From Bacteroidales bacterium (lineage in GTDB: Bacteria; Bacteroidota; Bacteroidia; Bacteroidales; UBA932), in the NCBI GenBank assembly GCA_017527625.1, contig JAFXPV010000049.1, positions 1 to 57,678 of the forward strand: DNA of 57,678 bases. Reading direction: 5' to 3'. Below are positions 55,602 through 57,678 of the stretch, piece by piece. Both the position numbers and the translations under genes were made by a program. Below the pieces are notes generated by a model. That model was not told the origin of the DNA and did not search any database. It worked only from the letters and a program-made list of their open reading frames with translations. Each line of letters starts with the position of its first letter. The stretch's first letter is position 1.

Positions 55602-55637
55602 CAAAAAAAGCATCTGCCGTAAGGGCCGGCAGATGCT
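55602..55637 (-). terminator. Intrinsic terminator of the TPR-yebC transcript
   Basis: On the minus strand AGCATCTGCCG-GCCCTTA-CGGCAGATGCT forms an 11-bp perfect stem (55609-55637) followed by seven T. Confidence 0.93.
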
Positions 55638-55669
55638 GTATCAAATTCTAAACGGACTGGTCTTGCCCG

Positions 55670-56416
55670 CTAGGCGATTTCCATATTGTGATATACGTTC
55701 TGGACGTCTTCGTCCTCCTCGATCATATCGATGAGTTTCTCGACAGAGGCCTGGTCTTCAGGTGAAAGCTTCTTCAGCTCGACGTTCGGGAAACGCTCGA
55801 AGGTTGCAGACATAATCTCGTAGTTGTTGCTCTCGAGATACTGCTGGATCTTGTTCATTGCGGTGAATTCGCCGTAGATCATAATTACCTTCGGATCGTC
55901 GTCCTCGTCAGGGTCGCCGCCCTCGCGGAAGACTTCCTCTGCGCCGTAGTCGATGAGTTCGAGCTCGAGTTCGTCGAGGTCGATGTCGTCGCGGTCCTTG
56001 ATCTTGAAGACGCACTTGCGGTCGAACATAAACTCAACGCTGCCTGATGTGCCGAGAGAACCTCCGAACTTGTTGAAATAGCTGCGGACGTTGGCCACGG
56101 TACGGTTGGTGTTGTCAGTCGCAGTCTCGACCAGGATGGCGATGCCGTGAGGGCCGAAGCCTTCGTACAGCATTTCCTTGTAATCGCTCTGATCCTTGTC
56201 AGTGGCTTTCTTTATGGCACGTTCGATGTTTTCCTTGGGCATATTTTCGCTGCGGGCCGTCTGCAGCAATGCGCGCAGGCGGGGGTTTCCGGTAACGTCA
56301 GGACCGCCCTGCTTCACAGCGATGGTGATTTCCTTGCCGATTTTGGTGAACGTTTTGGCCATATGGCCCCAACGTTTGAATTTTCTCTCCTTACGGAATT
56401 CAAATGCTCTTCCCAT
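55670..56416 (-). CDS. yebC: YebC/PmpR-family protein
   Basis: The 248-residue TACO1/YebC protein begins MGRAFEFRKERKFKRWGHMAKTF and carries GGPDVTGNPRLRALLQTARSENMPKENIERAIKK and the acidic VMIYGEFTAMNKIQQYL domain. Classically annotated as a DNA-binding regulator, the family is now also linked to translation of polyproline stretches. It is 5 nt after the TPR gene. Confidence 0.96.
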   Translation of the reverse strand: MGRAFEFRKERKFKRWGHMAKTFTKIGKEITIAVKQGGPDVTGNPRLRALLQTARSENMPKENIERAIKKATDKDQSDYKEMLYEGFGPHGIAILVETATDNTNRTVANVRSYFNKFGGSLGTSGSVEFMFDRKCVFKIKDRDDIDLDELELELIDYGAEEVFREGGDPDEDDDPKVIMIYGEFTAMNKIQQYLESNNYEIMSATFERFPNVELKKLSPEDQASVEKLIDMIEEDEDVQNVYHNMEIA

Positions 56417-56421
56417 AACTT

Positions 56422-57099
56422 CTACAGATTGATGCGTGCGATGTATTTGTCGATATCGTAAGCTTCGAGGCTCTGGGGATATTTATCCTTGATTGCCTGA
56501 TAATACTCGAGAGCCTTGGCGTTGTTGCCGAGTTCCTCGCAAGTGATGCCGGCCTTGAGCATATAGGCAGCCGCAAACATATTGTCGGCTTTCTTGATGG
56601 CCTTGTCGTAAGCAGCGAGAGCGGCATTGAAGTCGCCGTTGCCTACATAAGCGTCACCGAGGCAGCTGAGAGCCCTGGCTGCGAGGATATCGTCCTTGCC
56701 GTTGTATTTCTTGAGGTACTTGATGGCATCGTCGTAATTCTTGAGCTGAAGCTCGCTGACACCGGCGTACATATAGACAGCCTTGCCGGCCTTGGCACCG
56801 TACTGAGCGATGATGTCGCGGAAGCCCAGTGAAGAACCGTCACCTTCCAGTGCAGTCTTGTAATCGCCTGCTGCGAAGTAATTCTCAGCTGCGAAGCTGT
56901 CGTCGATGGCCGCAGCCCTTGCGGGTTTGATGACCCAGGTGCTGACTGCGAGGCAGATCGCAACTACCGCAAGGATGCCGATGGCGATCCAACCCAACAA
57001 CTTACCGTTCTTTTTCAAAAATTCTTCAGTCCCGCTGACTGCCTGCCCTACTGCCTGTTGATTCTGATTCTCTGTAGGTTTCTGATTTTTATTAGCCAT
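56422..57099 (-). CDS. Membrane-anchored TPR protein
   Basis: The 225-residue protein has a Q/N-rich cytoplasmic start, one membrane helix (about 34-56, GWIAIGILAVVAICLAV), and four or so TPR repeats exposed to the periplasm (AENYFAAGDYKTAL, GVSELQLKNYDDAIKYLKKY, GDAYVGNGDFNAALAAYDKA, CEELGNNAKALEYYQAI). The layout resembles YfgM-type proteins. No enzymatic motif. The ATG at 57099 gives the MANKNQKP start. Confidence 0.85.
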   Translation of the reverse strand: MANKNQKPTENQNQQAVGQAVSGTEEFLKKNGKLLGWIAIGILAVVAICLAVSTWVIKPARAAAIDDSFAAENYFAAGDYKTALEGDGSSLGFRDIIAQYGAKAGKAVYMYAGVSELQLKNYDDAIKYLKKYNGKDDILAARALSCLGDAYVGNGDFNAALAAYDKAIKKADNMFAAAYMLKAGITCEELGNNAKALEYYQAIKDKYPQSLEAYDIDKYIARINL

Positions 57100-57139
57100 T
57101 ATAGTTTTAATTTGATTATTCCACAAAAATTGCGAATCG

Positions 57140-57147
57140 CAAAATTA
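57140..57147 (-). promoter_or_regulatory. -33/-7 promoter of TPR-yebC
   Basis: The minus strand reads TAATTTTG, an exact -7 match, with TTTG (57169-57166) 18 nt upstream in the -33 region. Confidence 0.65.
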
Positions 57148-57247
57148 CAATAAAAATACAAATCGCAAAGTTTTATTTCGTCGAGTTTATGTGCGACTTT
57201 ATTGCTAACTTGCAAGGAAATATGCATCAAATCAATATCCGCGCTAT

Positions 57248-57678
57248 ATGAGACATTTTTCCACATTGCTTCTTGCACTGTCGCTGCTTGCAGCCCTGAC
57301 CTCCTGCAAACAGGGACCACAAGTTGAACCAGCCTACCCTTTCAACGATCCGACCCTTTCAAAGGAAGAACGTGTCAACGACCTGCTGAGCCGTCTGACC
57401 ACGGAGGAGAAAGTCACTATGATGATGAACTCCTCGGCTGCCATCGACCGTCTCGGCATTCCTGCATACAACTGGTGGAACGAGACCCTGCACGGCGTCG
57501 CCCGTGCCGGTGAAGCCACAGTCTTCCCCCAGGTGATCGGCATTGCCGCCACCTTCGACGAGGACCTCAACCTTGAGACTTACACCATCGCTTCCGACGA
57601 AGCAAGGGGAAAATACAACGATGCCATAGCCAACGGCACCTACAGGCAATATTACGGCCTGACATTCTGGACTCCCAA
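57248..57678 (+). CDS. Glycoside hydrolase family 3 lipoprotein, 5' part
   Basis: The visible 143 residues have a lipoprotein signal with lipobox LTSC (Cys20), then DLLSRLTTEEKVTMM and IPAYNWWNETLHGVARAG, typical of GH3 beta-xylosidase/beta-glucosidase (BxlB/XylA-like), and GIAATFDEDL. The nucleophile and C-terminal domains lie past the right edge. It would act on plant or host oligosaccharides in the periplasm. The -7 box is not clear; the nearest sequence is TAACTTGC at about 57211. Confidence 0.9.
   Translation, partial: MRHFSTLLLALSLLAALTSCKQGPQVEPAYPFNDPTLSKEERVNDLLSRLTTEEKVTMMMNSSAAIDRLGIPAYNWWNETLHGVARAGEATVFPQVIGIAATFDEDLNLETYTIASDEARGKYNDAIANGTYRQYYGLTFWTP

Overview
This is about 57.7 kb of a Bacteroidales-type chromosome (phylum Bacteroidota) with GC-rich genes and AT-rich intergenic gaps. 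The assignment rests on the promoter signal (TAnnTTTG -7 boxes before most first genes), the near absence of Shine-Dalgarno sequences, and marker genes: DUF4295 behind rpmB-rpmG, DUF349, DUF4301, DUF5020, DUF1573, and a methylmalonyl-CoA decarboxylase operon with a lamin-tail/OadG fusion. Genus cannot be decided. The window is mostly housekeeping genome. No rRNA, tRNA, CRISPR array, phage or insertion-sequence gene was seen.

Layout. 1-5.6 kb: 5' end of pckA, a zinc-site-less recQ translationally coupled to a GH2 glycosidase, and an NAD(P)HX dehydratase. 5.6-6.2 kb: a 575-bp hairpin-rich non-coding gap. 6.2-8.9 kb (minus): DUF3467, RNase Y, a probable 6S RNA, zapA and a ZapB-like coiled-coil gene. 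8.9-16.6 kb (minus): a 5'-nucleotidase lipoprotein and nitrilase; DUF4295-rpmG-rpmB; lepB-rplT-rpmI-infC-thrS, with infC apparently starting on AUA behind a strong Shine-Dalgarno. 16.7-18.3 kb (plus): deoxynucleoside kinase and a glycosyltransferase. 18.3-26.1 kb (minus): lpdA, secA, a heavy-metal exporter, meaB and DUF1573; then a 56-residue ferredoxin on plus. 26.4-34.1 kb (minus): DPP-IV peptidase, RecD/Dda-like helicase, TrkH, a HAMP-only receptor, lpxB and surE. 34.2-35.2 kb: gapA. 35.5-39.9 kb (minus): yggS, yidC and DUF349. 40.0-41.8 kb (plus): trmD, a Cys-rich lipoprotein and a MauE-thioredoxin fusion. 41.8-43.3 kb: DUF4301. 43.4-47.9 kb (plus): lysA-ffh-folD-galM. 48.2-50.8 kb (minus): purine salvage genes (apt, Tsx-like DUF5020, NCS2 permease). 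51.0-55.5 kb (minus): methylmalonyl-CoA epimerase and sodium-pumping decarboxylase. 55.7-57.7 kb: yebC, a TPR protein and the start of a GH3 lipoprotein.

How the genes fit together. pckA, meaB, mce and the mmd subunits belong to the succinate-propionate fermentation route typical of gut Bacteroidales. GH2, GH3, secreted galM and the DPP-IV peptidase supply sugar and peptide substrates. secA, lepB, yidC, ffh and lpxB serve envelope biogenesis.

The most interesting signals are not genes. (1) CATG is almost absent: about a dozen copies by eye where roughly two hundred are expected, and codon choice before Met is visibly bent to avoid it. (2) Three large nested inverted-repeat elements sit at three of the six convergent gene junctions. 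(3) At four divergent junctions two opposed -7 boxes lie a nearly constant 29-31 bp apart. (4) infC appears to start at AUA. (5) recQ and trmD appear to be leaderless. (6) A Cys-rich lipoprotein is coupled to a MauE-thioredoxin fusion and looks like an undescribed thiol-redox pair.
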